DNA of 64,000 nucleotides. Origin: Acidimicrobiales bacterium. GTDB lineage: Bacteria; Actinomycetota; Acidimicrobiia; Acidimicrobiales; Acidimicrobilacustridaceae. Location of the stretch: the NCBI GenBank assembly GCA_018401565.1, contig JAGYKS010000021.1, positions 93,307 through 157,306 on the forward strand, written 5' to 3'. The position numbers were made by a program, and so were the translations under genes. Positions within the stretch are counted from its first letter, which is position 1, and each line of letters begins with the position of its first letter. This document shows positions 45,644 to 54,220 of the stretch, in pieces. The notes under the pieces are model-generated. The model saw only the letters and a program-made list of their open reading frames with translations, did no database searches and was not told the origin of the DNA.

Positions 45644-46967
45644 CCTGGCCGACCGCCGGGTTGGCTTGTGGGGTCTGGGCACCGAGGGCGCCGCCAATCT
45701 GGCCATGATGCGATCGCTGGGCAACGAACCGGTGATTGTGGCCGACGATCCCGCTCCGCACCCGCACGAGACGGTGCTTGCCACCGGCTCTGGTGGTCTC
45801 GAGGCCCTCATGGCATGCGACGTGGTGGTCAAGTCACCGGGCATCAGCCGCTACCGAAGCGACGTCGACGTCCTCACCGATGCCGGTGTGCTGGTGGTTG
45901 GCGGGCTGGGCCTGTGGTTGGCCGGGGCGGACCCGTCCAGGGTGCTGGGCGTGACCGGCACCAAAGGCAAAAGCACCACCACCGCCATCGCCGCCCATGT
46001 CGCCAGCGGGCTGGGACTGCGGGTGTTCGCCGGAGGCAACCTGGGGACCCCACCATGGGATCCGGCCCCCGGGGACCAGCCTGCCAGCGACGACGACATC
46101 GACCTCTGGGTGATCGAGATCTCGAGCTATCAGGCCGCCGACTCCATGGTGGCCCCCGGCGTGGTGGCGGTGACGTCGCTGTCTCCGGACCATCTGCCCT
46201 GGCACGGTGGCGACATCGCCACCTACTACCGGGACAAGCTGTCGTTGTGCACCCATCACGGTGCCCACCTCACCATTGCGTCGTCGGTCAGCGCCGAACT
46301 GGTTGCCCACTCCCACCTGCTTGGCCCCAACGTGCAGTGGGTCGACGACACCACCTACGACCCGACCTGGGCGCAGGGGTTGGGCCTGCGCGGCGGGCAC
46401 AACCTTGTCAATGCCAACATCGCCCGTGCGGCACTGGTGGCCATGGGAGTACCCGGCGCCGACGACGACCACGCCGTCACGGCTGCGGCCGCAGGTTTCG
46501 CTGGTCTGGAATCCCGCCTGAGCCACGTGGCCACCGTCGACGGCGTGGAGTTCATCGACGATGGCCTGTCCACCAATGTGCTGCCCACCCTGGCTGCGCT
46601 GGACGCCATGGCCGGACGTCGGGTGGCACTCATCGCCGGGGGAAGTGACCGGGGACTGGACTACCGCATGTTGGGGTCCGCACTTGCCCACCGACCCGAG
46701 CCCACTGCGGTGTTCACCGTCTACACCACCGGGCCCGCCATCGCCGGTGCCACGCGGTCGGCACTGGCGTCTCATCCTGATGGCACCGTGGAGGTCGTGG
46801 AGTGTGACGACCTCACCGCAGCGGTGGGGGCGGCATGGCGTTGGGCCAGACCCGACGGCGTGGTCCTGCTTTCACCGGCAGCGGCCAGTTTCGACGCCTT
46901 CGACGACTACCGACACCGCAGTGCCGTGTTCGCCCAGGCCATCGAGGCGCTGGCGACCCACCAGTAG
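45618..46967 (+). CDS. murD2: UDP-MurNAc-L-alanine-L-glutamate ligase MurD2
   Basis: About 449 residues, Mur ligase fold. An N-terminal Rossmann-like domain opens VGLWGLGTEGAANLAMMRSL. The ATP loop is VLGVTGTKGKSTTTAIAAHV; the central-domain block is WVIEISSYQAAD, and the C-terminal domain includes LIAGGSDRGLDYRMLGSAL. It adds L-Glu, not D-Glu, to UDP-MurNAc-L-Ala; the call rests on similarity to MurD and on the linked murL, since the sequence alone does not prove L-Glu use. ATG 45618 lies inside the end of murL, so the two are translationally coupled. Confidence 0.85.
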   Translation: MLPTTCWADLADRRVGLWGLGTEGAANLAMMRSLGNEPVIVADDPAPHPHETVLATGSGGLEALMACDVVVKSPGISRYRSDVDVLTDAGVLVVGGLGLWLAGADPSRVLGVTGTKGKSTTTAIAAHVASGLGLRVFAGGNLGTPPWDPAPGDQPASDDDIDLWVIEISSYQAADSMVAPGVVAVTSLSPDHLPWHGGDIATYYRDKLSLCTHHGAHLTIASSVSAELVAHSHLLGPNVQWVDDTTYDPTWAQGLGLRGGHNLVNANIARAALVAMGVPGADDDHAVTAAAAGFAGLESRLSHVATVDGVEFIDDGLSTNVLPTLAALDAMAGRRVALIAGGSDRGLDYRMLGSALAHRPEPTAVFTVYTTGPAIAGATRSALASHPDGTVEVVECDDLTAAVGAAWRWARPDGVVLLSPAAASFDAFDDYRHRSAVFAQAIEALATHQ

Positions 46968-47014
46968 GCGGCACGAGCGGGCAGCTGGTCGTGGCCGTCG
47001 CCCAGTGGGGTTGA

Positions 47015-48208
47015 CTAGCCCTCGGGTTCGGTGGGGGTGAAAACCACCGGCATCGTTTCGGGTCCGGAAATGAAGTTGGACGACCGCCGGGTGACCGGTC
47101 CGTCCAGAGCCACGTCGGGAAGCCGACGCAACAGTTCGGCAAACATGATGCGCAGTTCGAGGCGGGCCAGTGACGCCCCCATGCAGAAATGGGGGCCGAA
47201 CCCAAACGCCAGGTGGGGGTTGGGGTCACGGCTGGCATCAAAGCGGTCGGGCTGGTCGAACACGGCGTCGTCGCGGTTGGCCGACGGGTACATCAACATC
47301 ACCTGGGCGCCCTCGGGCAGCGTGACGCCACCAAGTTCGGTCTCGGTGGTGACGGTGCGGGCCATGTTCTTGATGGGTGACACCCACCGCAGAAGCTCTT
47401 CCACACCCACCTCGAGGCGGGCGGGGTCGTCGGCCAGCCAGTTCCGCTGGTCGGGATGGTCAAGCAGCGCCAGCATGCCGTCGGCGATCACGTGGCGGCT
47501 GGTCTCGTCGCCGCCGATGAGGATCAGCATGCTCTCCATCACGATGGACTCGTCGTCGAGTCGCTCGCCGTCGATCTCGGCATGGCACAGCACGCTCACC
47601 AGGTCATCGGCTGGAGGTGCCGCCCGCCGTTCGGCAATGACCTCCAGTTGGAACTCCCGAAACGCGATGGCGGCCATCATGGCCGCCTCCATCGCCTCGG
47701 GCTTGCCCACGGTGGCTTGCAACAGGTCGTCTGACCATCGCAGAAGGTCGTCGTAGGACTCGGGCGGAAAGCCCAGCATGTCGGCGATGAGCAGCAATGG
47801 AAGCGGGGCGGCGATGTCGGTGACGAAGTCACACGACCCCTCGGCGCACACCCGGTCAATGATGGAGGTGCAGATCCGGGTGATGGTGTCGTGGTGGGCC
47901 CGGACCCGGCGGGGCGTGAATCCGCCGCTCACCAGTTTGCGACGCCTGGCGTGCAGCGGGTCGTCCATGGAAATCATCATCGCCATGGCGTCGCCGTGCG
48001 GGCGTGGTGCCCGGGCGCTGGAGAACGTGGCTGGGCTCTTGGACACCGCCAGCACGTCGGAGTAGCGGGTGACGGCCCACACGTCGTTGGCGACGTCGTG
48101 GAACACCGGCGCATTGGCCCGCATCCACGCCCAGTCCCCGAAGGGTTGACCGGCGTACCAGTCACCGTCGAGCAGGTTGATGTCGTCACGCACCATCGCT
48201 TGCGTCAT
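47015..48208 (-). CDS. Cytochrome P450
   Basis: About 397 residues. The haem loop is HLAFGFGPHFCMGASLARLE with the Cys thiolate. The I-helix has MLILIGGDETSRHVIADGM with Asp-Glu-Thr oxygen-activation residues, and the K-helix ExxR is in EVGVEELLRWVSPIKNMAR. The layout is like the soluble bacterial CYP142/CYP125/CYP124 group (steroid and lipid side chains), but the substrate cannot be stated. ATG 48208 stands divergent to a second P450 at 48261 with only 52 bases between them, so promoters overlap. Confidence 0.9.
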   Translation of the reverse strand: MTQAMVRDDINLLDGDWYAGQPFGDWAWMRANAPVFHDVANDVWAVTRYSDVLAVSKSPATFSSARAPRPHGDAMAMMISMDDPLHARRRKLVSGGFTPRRVRAHHDTITRICTSIIDRVCAEGSCDFVTDIAAPLPLLLIADMLGFPPESYDDLLRWSDDLLQATVGKPEAMEAAMMAAIAFREFQLEVIAERRAAPPADDLVSVLCHAEIDGERLDDESIVMESMLILIGGDETSRHVIADGMLALLDHPDQRNWLADDPARLEVGVEELLRWVSPIKNMARTVTTETELGGVTLPEGAQVMLMYPSANRDDAVFDQPDRFDASRDPNPHLAFGFGPHFCMGASLARLELRIMFAELLRRLPDVALDGPVTRRSSNFISGPETMPVVFTPTEPEG

Positions 48209-48260
48209 GACCCTGTGCTACCACACATGGACAGGCCGGTTCTGAAAGAATGGCCACCTC

Positions 48261-49505
48261 ATGACCAGCGACAACATCGGTTCTGACCCCGGCGATGCCA
48301 ACGGCGATGTGGTGCGCATCCACCAACCACTCACCGACCTCCTCGCCGACGGTGTGTTTCCCCACAACGACCCATTCGGGCTGTACGCCGACCTGCGGGC
48401 GGCGGGGCCGTTGTCGTGGAATGCCCCGGGTGGGTTCTGGGTGGCGCCACGCCACCGTGAGGTGACGACGGTGGGGGCCGACGCCGTCACCTGGTGCTCG
48501 GGCAAGGGGATTCTCACGTTTGAAATCGGGGCCGAGTACCCCACTCCCCCGACAATGATGCACACCGACCCGCCAGCCCACACCCGGTACCGGTCGCTGG
48601 TGCAGCCCGCCTTTGGTCGCCGGGTGGTCCGGGCGCTGGCGCCCACCATCAACGCCGCCGCCACCGCCCTGGTCGATCGGCTGCCCACCGACCAGCCCGT
48701 CGACGCCGTGGCCCAGCTGGCCGCCGTGCTGCCGGTGCACGTCATCGGCATGGTGCTGGGTCTTCCCGAGTCGGACTGGGACCGGGTGTGGGCGTGGTCC
48801 GAGGCCACCATCCCGGGCACCGACACCCACAACGACCCCGAACTGCGCAACACCCTGCGCGACGAGATGGCCGCCGAACTGACCCGCCTCATCGCCGCCG
48901 CCCGAATCACTCCAGGCGACGACGTCATCTCGCAGTTGGTCAGTGCCGAGATCGGGGGCGACCGACTCACCGACGACGAGCTGGCCATGTTCTGCAATCA
49001 GTTGCTGGTGGCAGGCAACGAGACCACCCGCAACACCATCTCCGGCGCGCTGGTGGCGTTTGCCGACAATCCTGGCGAGTGGACCCGTCTGCTCGACGAC
49101 CGGGCCCTTGTCGACTCCGCCTGCGAGGAGATCCTGCGCTGGACCACCCCGGTCATCGCCTTCATGCGTACCGCCACGTGTGACACCACCCTGGCTGGTG
49201 TGCCGATTGTTGCTGGTGACCCGGTGTTGATGCTGTACGCCTCGGCCAACCGCGACGAACTCGAGTTCGGCCCCGATGCCGACCAGTTCCGCATCGACCG
49301 ATCCCCCAATCATCACGTTGCCTTCGGGTTCGGACCCCATTTCTGTCTCGGTGCCGCACTGGCCCGGGCCGAGATCACCGCCATCATCAACGCCCTGGCC
49401 GACGCCGGGGTCACGAGGTTTGAACTGACCGGTCCGGTGGGACACTCGCCATCGACGATCATCGCCGGGATCACCACTGCACCGATGATCCTGCACACCC
49501 GCTGA
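48261..49505 (+). CDS. Cytochrome P450
   Basis: About 414 residues. The haem loop is HHVAFGFGPHFCLGAALARA. The I-helix is FCNQLLVAGNETTRNTISG (AGxxT type) and the K-helix ExxR lies in CEEILRWTTPVIAFMRTATC. The first ~25 residues are acidic. It resembles the soluble, lipid-type actinobacterial P450s and is clearly not a recent copy of the neighbour at 47015. ATG 48261 is the only start that keeps the family length. Redox partners are not in the window. Confidence 0.9.
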   Translation: MTSDNIGSDPGDANGDVVRIHQPLTDLLADGVFPHNDPFGLYADLRAAGPLSWNAPGGFWVAPRHREVTTVGADAVTWCSGKGILTFEIGAEYPTPPTMMHTDPPAHTRYRSLVQPAFGRRVVRALAPTINAAATALVDRLPTDQPVDAVAQLAAVLPVHVIGMVLGLPESDWDRVWAWSEATIPGTDTHNDPELRNTLRDEMAAELTRLIAAARITPGDDVISQLVSAEIGGDRLTDDELAMFCNQLLVAGNETTRNTISGALVAFADNPGEWTRLLDDRALVDSACEEILRWTTPVIAFMRTATCDTTLAGVPIVAGDPVLMLYASANRDELEFGPDADQFRIDRSPNHHVAFGFGPHFCLGAALARAEITAIINALADAGVTRFELTGPVGHSPSTIIAGITTAPMILHTR

Positions 49506-49520
49506 CGCATCCACCAGCAG

Positions 49521-49571
49521 CCACAACCACAGGCAGGCACAACCACCAGGCAGGCCACAACCACAGGCAGG
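49521..49571. repeat. Three 17-bp tandem repeats downstream of the P450
   Basis: Copies of CCACAACCACAGGCAGG at 49521, 49538 (one variant) and 49555. They lie between the P450 stop and the DUF480 start. Confidence 0.88.
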
Positions 49572-49616
49572 CCCGCCATCGCCGCTCGGTCCAACAGAGC
49601 GTGAGAGTCTGACGCC

Positions 49617-50381
49617 ATGATCGAGATTCCCGACCAGCTCGTCCTCACCGGGCCTGAGGCCCGGGTGCTTGGGGCATTGATGGAAAAGCGTCGGACCACT
49701 CCCGATGTGTACCCCATGACCCTCAAGGCGGTGACCACGGCGTGCAACCAGTCCACCAGCCGCGATCCGGTGGTGGACTACGACGAGCGGCTCGTCGACG
49801 ACACCCTGGGACGCCTCAAGGCGAAGGGTCTGGTGCGCATGGTGCATCCCGGTGCCGGGGAACGATCAACCAAGTTCCGTCATGTGGTCGACGAGGCGCT
49901 GGGTCTCGACGATGCTGCCACCGCTGTGCTGTGCGTGTTGCTGTTGCGCGGTCCGCAGACCGCCGCCGAGCTGAAAGCCCGCACCGAGCGCATCCACCGA
50001 TTCGACAGCACCGGTCAGGCAGAGGCCGCTTTGCAGGATCTGGCTGACCATCACCGCAACCTTGCCGTGCAGCTCGAACGCCTCCCCGGCCACAAGGAGC
50101 GCCGGTGGCAGCAACTGCTCACCGAACCCGACACTGCCACCGACACTGCCACCGCCACCGCCACCGCCACCGCCACCGACGCTGCCACCGCCGGGACCAG
50201 TGCCCAACACGCAGCGCCAGCCATCTCCGAGCTGGTCGACAAAATCAGCGCCCTGGAGCGTCGGCTGGACCAACTCGTCGAGGCGCTCGGCGATCTGGTG
50301 GACGTCACCGATCCGCACGACGTCACCGATCCGCACGACGTCACCTATCCAAACGACGGCACGACCAGCAGCGACAGCTAA
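49617..50381 (+). CDS. DUF480 (YceH family) protein
   Basis: About 254 residues. Two winged-helix units are seen: LTGPEARVLGALMEKRRTTP with YPMTLKAVTTACNQSTSR, and AVLCVLLLRGPQTAAELKAR. It matches YceH, a putative DNA-binding protein of unknown role. Downstream of the fold a low-complexity run (TATATATATDAA) and a short coiled coil (SALERRLDQLVEALGDLVD) precede VTDPHD repeats; these tracts are made by microsatellites. ATG 49617 is clean. Its 3' end overlaps the convergent lipoprotein gene by 4 bases. Confidence 0.83.
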   Translation: MIEIPDQLVLTGPEARVLGALMEKRRTTPDVYPMTLKAVTTACNQSTSRDPVVDYDERLVDDTLGRLKAKGLVRMVHPGAGERSTKFRHVVDEALGLDDAATAVLCVLLLRGPQTAAELKARTERIHRFDSTGQAEAALQDLADHHRNLAVQLERLPGHKERRWQQLLTEPDTATDTATATATATATDAATAGTSAQHAAPAISELVDKISALERRLDQLVEALGDLVDVTDPHDVTDPHDVTYPNDGTTSSDS

Positions 50382-51583
50382 CTGCGAACGTCGCAGGTGA
50401 CCTCGGTGGGAGCACCCTCACACGCCAACACGGCGGCGTAGGTGGTGGAGCCGGTGAGCTGGTCGATGAGGAACGCAGCGGCGTACGAGTTGGTGATGCG
50501 ATGCACCTCCACCGAAGCCAGCACCTCGTCGCTACAGGCCTGGCCTGCCTGAGCGGCCAGGGCATCGGTGATGGCCTCGGACACGTCGGGGAGTTCGGCC
50601 ACCGCCTCGCGCAGCTGGCACAGGTCGGTGAACGAGTTGTGGGCGGCTGCAGTGACGTCGATGCGCACCAGGGGTCGACCGCTGATCAGCTCCCACGCCC
50701 GTTCGGTGTTGGTCTCGATGGGGGTGGTGAGGTCGTCGGTGGCACTGATCATCATGGTGGGCACATCCACGGCAGCAAGCTCGTCATCGCTCAGCAACAG
50801 CGTGTAGGGCGCCATCACCACCAGGGCGGTGATGCGGGGGTCGGGGAGGGTGGACCCCACGGCGTTGGTGTGTCCCGACACCGACGCAAGGGCCGTGAAC
50901 CCGCCAAACGAATGCCCGGTGAGGCCGATGCTCGAGGCATCAACGCGACCGGCGAGAGGGTCGCTGGCGTCGTCACTGGCAGCCAGCACGGCATCGATGG
51001 TGTCGGTGACGTCACCGGGTCGGTTGTTGGCATTGGTGGGCGAGTCGACGCTGCCGCCGGTGAACCCGTCGATGGCGGTGTTGCCGGTGTGGTCGGGGGC
51101 GGCCACCACGAAGCCCTTGGACGCCAGAAACTCGGTGAAGAACGTTGCCACCCAGCGGAACCCGCCACTTCCATGCGAGTACACCACCAGAGGGAACGAA
51201 CCATCGGCGGCGGGAGCGTCGGTGAACGACACCTCCGAGGTGTAACCCAGACCCGGGATGAACGAATACTCGGCATTGGCCACACCGGCCGTGTCGGCGG
51301 CGTCAACCGGATACCACACATCCACCGAGAACGAGCGGCCGCTGTCACCGGAGTCGGTCAACGACAGTGTGCGCAGGCCGACGGCGTAGGGGCCGGGGGT
51401 GCCGGCCTCGTCCAGCTCGCCCGATGCCCCCGTCGCAGAGGCCTCGGCCACGGTGGTGTCGGTCGACCCGCCGGCTGAGTCCTGGTCGTCACCACCCGAA
51501 CCGCACGCCGCCCCCACGAGGGCAACGATGGCCACCGCAGCGACCAGCAACAGGCGATTGCGGTCAGACCGGACTCGGATCAT
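50378..51583 (-). CDS. Secreted alpha/beta-hydrolase lipoprotein
   Basis: About 401 residues. The signal (LLLVAAVAIVALVGAAC) ends in lipobox VGAAC. The hydrolase fold has SFPLVVYSHGSGGFRWVATF (oxyanion loop), the nucleophile in IGLTGHSFGGFTALASVSG (GHSFG), and the last His in VTAAAHNSFTDLC. It is like platelet-activating-factor acetylhydrolase or dienelactone-type lipases. Ser-Asp-His catalysis is likely; the ester substrate is not known. Its start overlaps the PAQR-like stop by 20 bases, so the two are one unit. Confidence 0.83.
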   Translation of the reverse strand: MIRVRSDRNRLLLVAAVAIVALVGAACGSGGDDQDSAGGSTDTTVAEASATGASGELDEAGTPGPYAVGLRTLSLTDSGDSGRSFSVDVWYPVDAADTAGVANAEYSFIPGLGYTSEVSFTDAPAADGSFPLVVYSHGSGGFRWVATFFTEFLASKGFVVAAPDHTGNTAIDGFTGGSVDSPTNANNRPGDVTDTIDAVLAASDDASDPLAGRVDASSIGLTGHSFGGFTALASVSGHTNAVGSTLPDPRITALVVMAPYTLLLSDDELAAVDVPTMMISATDDLTTPIETNTERAWELISGRPLVRIDVTAAAHNSFTDLCQLREAVAELPDVSEAITDALAAQAGQACSDEVLASVEVHRITNSYAAAFLIDQLTGSTTYAAVLACEGAPTEVTCDVRS

Positions 51584-52475
51584 GGGTCACCTCGGGGTTG
51601 GGGCCCGTGGTCGCAGCGACCGGAGGGCTCGGCGGGAGCGAGGCTACCGCAGCATCGGCCGGGTCCACGGATGCAGGCAGCGGTACCCCCATGTGCACGA
51701 CCGGTCCCGTCGGATCCGAAGGCCCAACGGTGATCGACTGACCGCCGGGGCCATCAGGACCGCCATCGGTGTGCACGGCGTCGCGGGTGATGTCGGCGAT
51801 CGCCACCAGGTGGCATGCGGCACCGATGAGCGTGGCGGTGTGCCACACCTCGTGATACCCGAACACCTTGGGCCACGGGTTGGGTTTGCGGGCGGCAAAC
51901 AAACCGGCCCCCACCGAGTACGACAGGCCGCCTGCGGCCAGCAGCGCTCCGTTGCGCACGCCGTGACGACGGATCACCAGCGGGAGCAACGCCGCACCGC
52001 TCCAACCCAGGGCGATGTAGGCGAAGCTGCTGATCGAGGTGCCCCGACGCAGGTCCCATACCCGCCCGAAGGCTCCAACGGCCGCACCGGCCCACAGGCT
52101 GGCCACTGCAGGGCGTACCACTGGTGCCGGCAGCACAGCGGCGGCAATCGGGGTGGCCGAACCGGCGATGGCAGCGAAAATCATCATGTGGTCGGCGGGC
52201 TGTGACCAGCGGAACTGACCCTCGGTGCGGGTCAGGCGGTGGTACCCCGCAGAGGTGGCCAGCATGGCGCTCAGCCCCACGCCATAGGCCGCCACCGCGC
52301 TGCGGTGGGTGCGACGACGCGCCGTGAGTCCTGCGGTTGCCAACAGCGCCACAGGCAACGCCATGGCATGCAACCAGCCCCTCAGCCGGGGACGCTCCGC
52401 CCACTGCGCCTCCCACGGGCTGAGTGCGGCCACCGCACCGACCTTTGATTTCAGCGACCGACCACGCTTGGTCAT
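51564..52475 (-). CDS. Haemolysin III/PAQR-family membrane protein
   Basis: About 303 residues with seven hydrophobic segments. The family metal ligands appear: SAGYHRLTRTE (first His), QPADHMMIFAAIAGSATP (Asp-His) and FGYHEVWHTATLIGAACH (two His). HlyIII/PAQR proteins are membrane zinc hydrolase-like proteins, and the name haemolysin does not imply toxicity. A C-terminal Pro/Asp-rich tail of about 60 residues is extra. ATG 52475 follows GAGGTGTGTC. It is the first gene of a unit with the lipoprotein hydrolase. Confidence 0.83.
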   Translation of the reverse strand: MTKRGRSLKSKVGAVAALSPWEAQWAERPRLRGWLHAMALPVALLATAGLTARRRTHRSAVAAYGVGLSAMLATSAGYHRLTRTEGQFRWSQPADHMMIFAAIAGSATPIAAAVLPAPVVRPAVASLWAGAAVGAFGRVWDLRRGTSISSFAYIALGWSGAALLPLVIRRHGVRNGALLAAGGLSYSVGAGLFAARKPNPWPKVFGYHEVWHTATLIGAACHLVAIADITRDAVHTDGGPDGPGGQSITVGPSDPTGPVVHMGVPLPASVDPADAAVASLPPSPPVAATTGPNPEVTHDPSPV

Positions 52476-52624
52476 GACACACCTCAGATACGACACGGCC
52501 GGCATACGACCCACCCCGGACCGACGGTCCAGATGCCACGACGGTATCGGCCCCCGGCGTCAGTGCGGTGTGGGGTCAACGCCCCCGGTAGCGTCCATGG
52601 GCACACCACACAAAGGAGCCCGGC

Positions 52625-53242
52625 GTGGACAACGAGCACATCCGGCGTGCCACCCGCAACGACCTGACCGCCGCTGGGCAGTCACTGGCAGCCGCCTTTG
52701 ACGACGACCCCGTGTGGCGGTGGTTGGTGGACGACCGGGGGTCGTTCGCCCGGCGCGCCAGCCAACTCATGCGGTCCATCGCTGCCATGCACCTTGGCAC
52801 TGACAGCGTGTGGATCAGTCCCGGGGCTGCCGCCGTGGGGATCTGGGCCCCGCCCGGTCGTTTCCGCACCACCACACGGCAGTTGCTGACCGTGGCCCAC
52901 CGCTTCGTTCCGGCGGCTGGAATCAGCGGCATGAAGCGCTTCGCGTCCCTGTCTGCCCTTGACGACCTGCACCCCTCCGAACCGCATTGGTATCTGGCCG
53001 TGTTGGGGACCAACCCCACCCACCAGGGCCGTGGCCTCGGAGGTGCCGTCATGGCGCCGGCAATGGCCCGGGCCGACGCCGAAGGACTGGGCTGCTATCT
53101 GGAGTCGTCCAAGGAGGGCAACATTCCCTTCTACCGGCGCCACGGCTTTGAGGTCACCGGGACCTACGACATCGACGGCGGGAAAGGCCCCCGACTGTGG
53201 CTGATGTGGCGGGATCCGCAACCACCCGCCCCGACGCGCTGA
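52625..53242 (+). CDS. GNAT-family N-acetyltransferase
   Basis: About 205 residues. The acetyl-CoA loop (motif A) is HWYLAVLGTNPTHQGRGLGG, with R/QxxGxG/A as QGRGLGGAV, and the C-terminal ESSKEGNIPFYRRHGFEVTG is motif B. It transfers acetyl to an amine; the substrate is unknown. GTG 52625 follows AAGGAGCCCGGC, a good ribosome site, so GTG is taken over downstream codons. Ends just before a 15-bp triple repeat. Confidence 0.87.
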   Translation: MDNEHIRRATRNDLTAAGQSLAAAFDDDPVWRWLVDDRGSFARRASQLMRSIAAMHLGTDSVWISPGAAAVGIWAPPGRFRTTTRQLLTVAHRFVPAAGISGMKRFASLSALDDLHPSEPHWYLAVLGTNPTHQGRGLGGAVMAPAMARADAEGLGCYLESSKEGNIPFYRRHGFEVTGTYDIDGGKGPRLWLMWRDPQPPAPTR

Positions 53243-53251
53243 AAGCCGCGG

Positions 53252-53296
53252 GCCTGCGGTCAGGCTGCCTGCGGTCAGGCTGCCTGCGGTCAGTCT
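53252..53296. repeat. Three 15-bp tandem repeats
   Basis: Unit GCCTGCGGTCAGGCT at 53252 and 53267, and one variant at 53282. It lies between the GNAT stop and the end of the convergent SDR gene, and slightly overlaps the latter. Confidence 0.9.
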
Positions 53297-54078
53297 GGGG
53301 GTGTCGCACGGGCGGCTGCCTTGCGCTGACCGGCGCCCAGACGCCGCAACACGGCGGCACTGACCGCCGGCATGCCACCGGAAAGGATCGCTCCCAGCCG
53401 AAGTTCGGCCGGAGCCACAAAGATCTCCGCCGGCCCACCCTCAATGGCCCGACACACCGCCGCCGCCACATCTGCGGGCGAACGGGTCCGCACCCCGGGA
53501 GGAAGCTCGGTGCCGGCATTCACGAACATGCCGGCGTCGCGGATGAAACCGGGCAGCACATGGGTGACGGCCACCGGCGTGCCGTGCAGGTCCTGACGCA
53601 GCGACAGGGCGAAGCCCCGCAGCCCGAACTTGGTGGCGTTGTACATCCTGGATTCCGGTGTGGTGCCCACCCCGGCCACCGACCCAATGAGCACCACCGA
53701 CCCCGGCGTCGCCGTTACCAGGTGGTGCTGCACGAACGGCATGGTCAACTGGATGGGGGCCCGCAGGTTGGTGTCGATGACGGCGTCGATCTCACCGGAG
53801 GTCACATCGGACACCGCAGCGTCGGTGCCCACCCCGGCATTGAGCACCAGAGCGTCCAGCGTGCGCACCACCGAGGCCAGGTACTCCACCTGACTGCGGT
53901 CACAGAGGTCGGCCACCACCACCTGCGCCCCGACTTCGGCGGCCAGGGCCTCAAGTGCAGCCCGGTTGCGACCCGACACGACCAACTCGGCGCCGCGGCC
54001 AGCAAGGGTTCGCACCATGGCCGCACCCAGTCCCCCTGCCGCTCCGGTGACGGCGATCCGGGCTCCAGCGATGTCCAC
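53290..54078 (-). CDS. Short-chain dehydrogenase/reductase
   Basis: About 262 residues. The NAD(P) loop is IAVTGAAGGLGAAMVRTLAG (TGxxxGxG), NAG is in ALVLNAGVG, the catalytic Ser in VVLIGSVAGVGTT, and the YxxxK in RMYNATKFGLRG. These make a classical SDR of unknown alcohol or ketone substrate. GTG 54078 follows GGAGGAGCCGTC; longer starts overlap the upstream region without conserved sequence. Divergent from the F420 enzyme at 54221. Confidence 0.9.
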   Translation of the reverse strand: MDIAGARIAVTGAAGGLGAAMVRTLAGRGAELVVSGRNRAALEALAAEVGAQVVVADLCDRSQVEYLASVVRTLDALVLNAGVGTDAAVSDVTSGEIDAVIDTNLRAPIQLTMPFVQHHLVTATPGSVVLIGSVAGVGTTPESRMYNATKFGLRGFALSLRQDLHGTPVAVTHVLPGFIRDAGMFVNAGTELPPGVRTRSPADVAAAVCRAIEGGPAEIFVAPAELRLGAILSGGMPAVSAAVLRRLGAGQRKAAARATPPD

Positions 54079-54220
54079 GACGGCTCCTCCACACGGTCGA
54101 CCCCAGCGTCGGGATCGGGCGCACCGGGAGTGTAGATCGCACCGCTGGCGCTCCAGCGTTGGGCCCACAGGTCGCAACGACTAGAACACTGTGGTTCCAC
54201 ACGTTGCCACTGGGGGCCCC

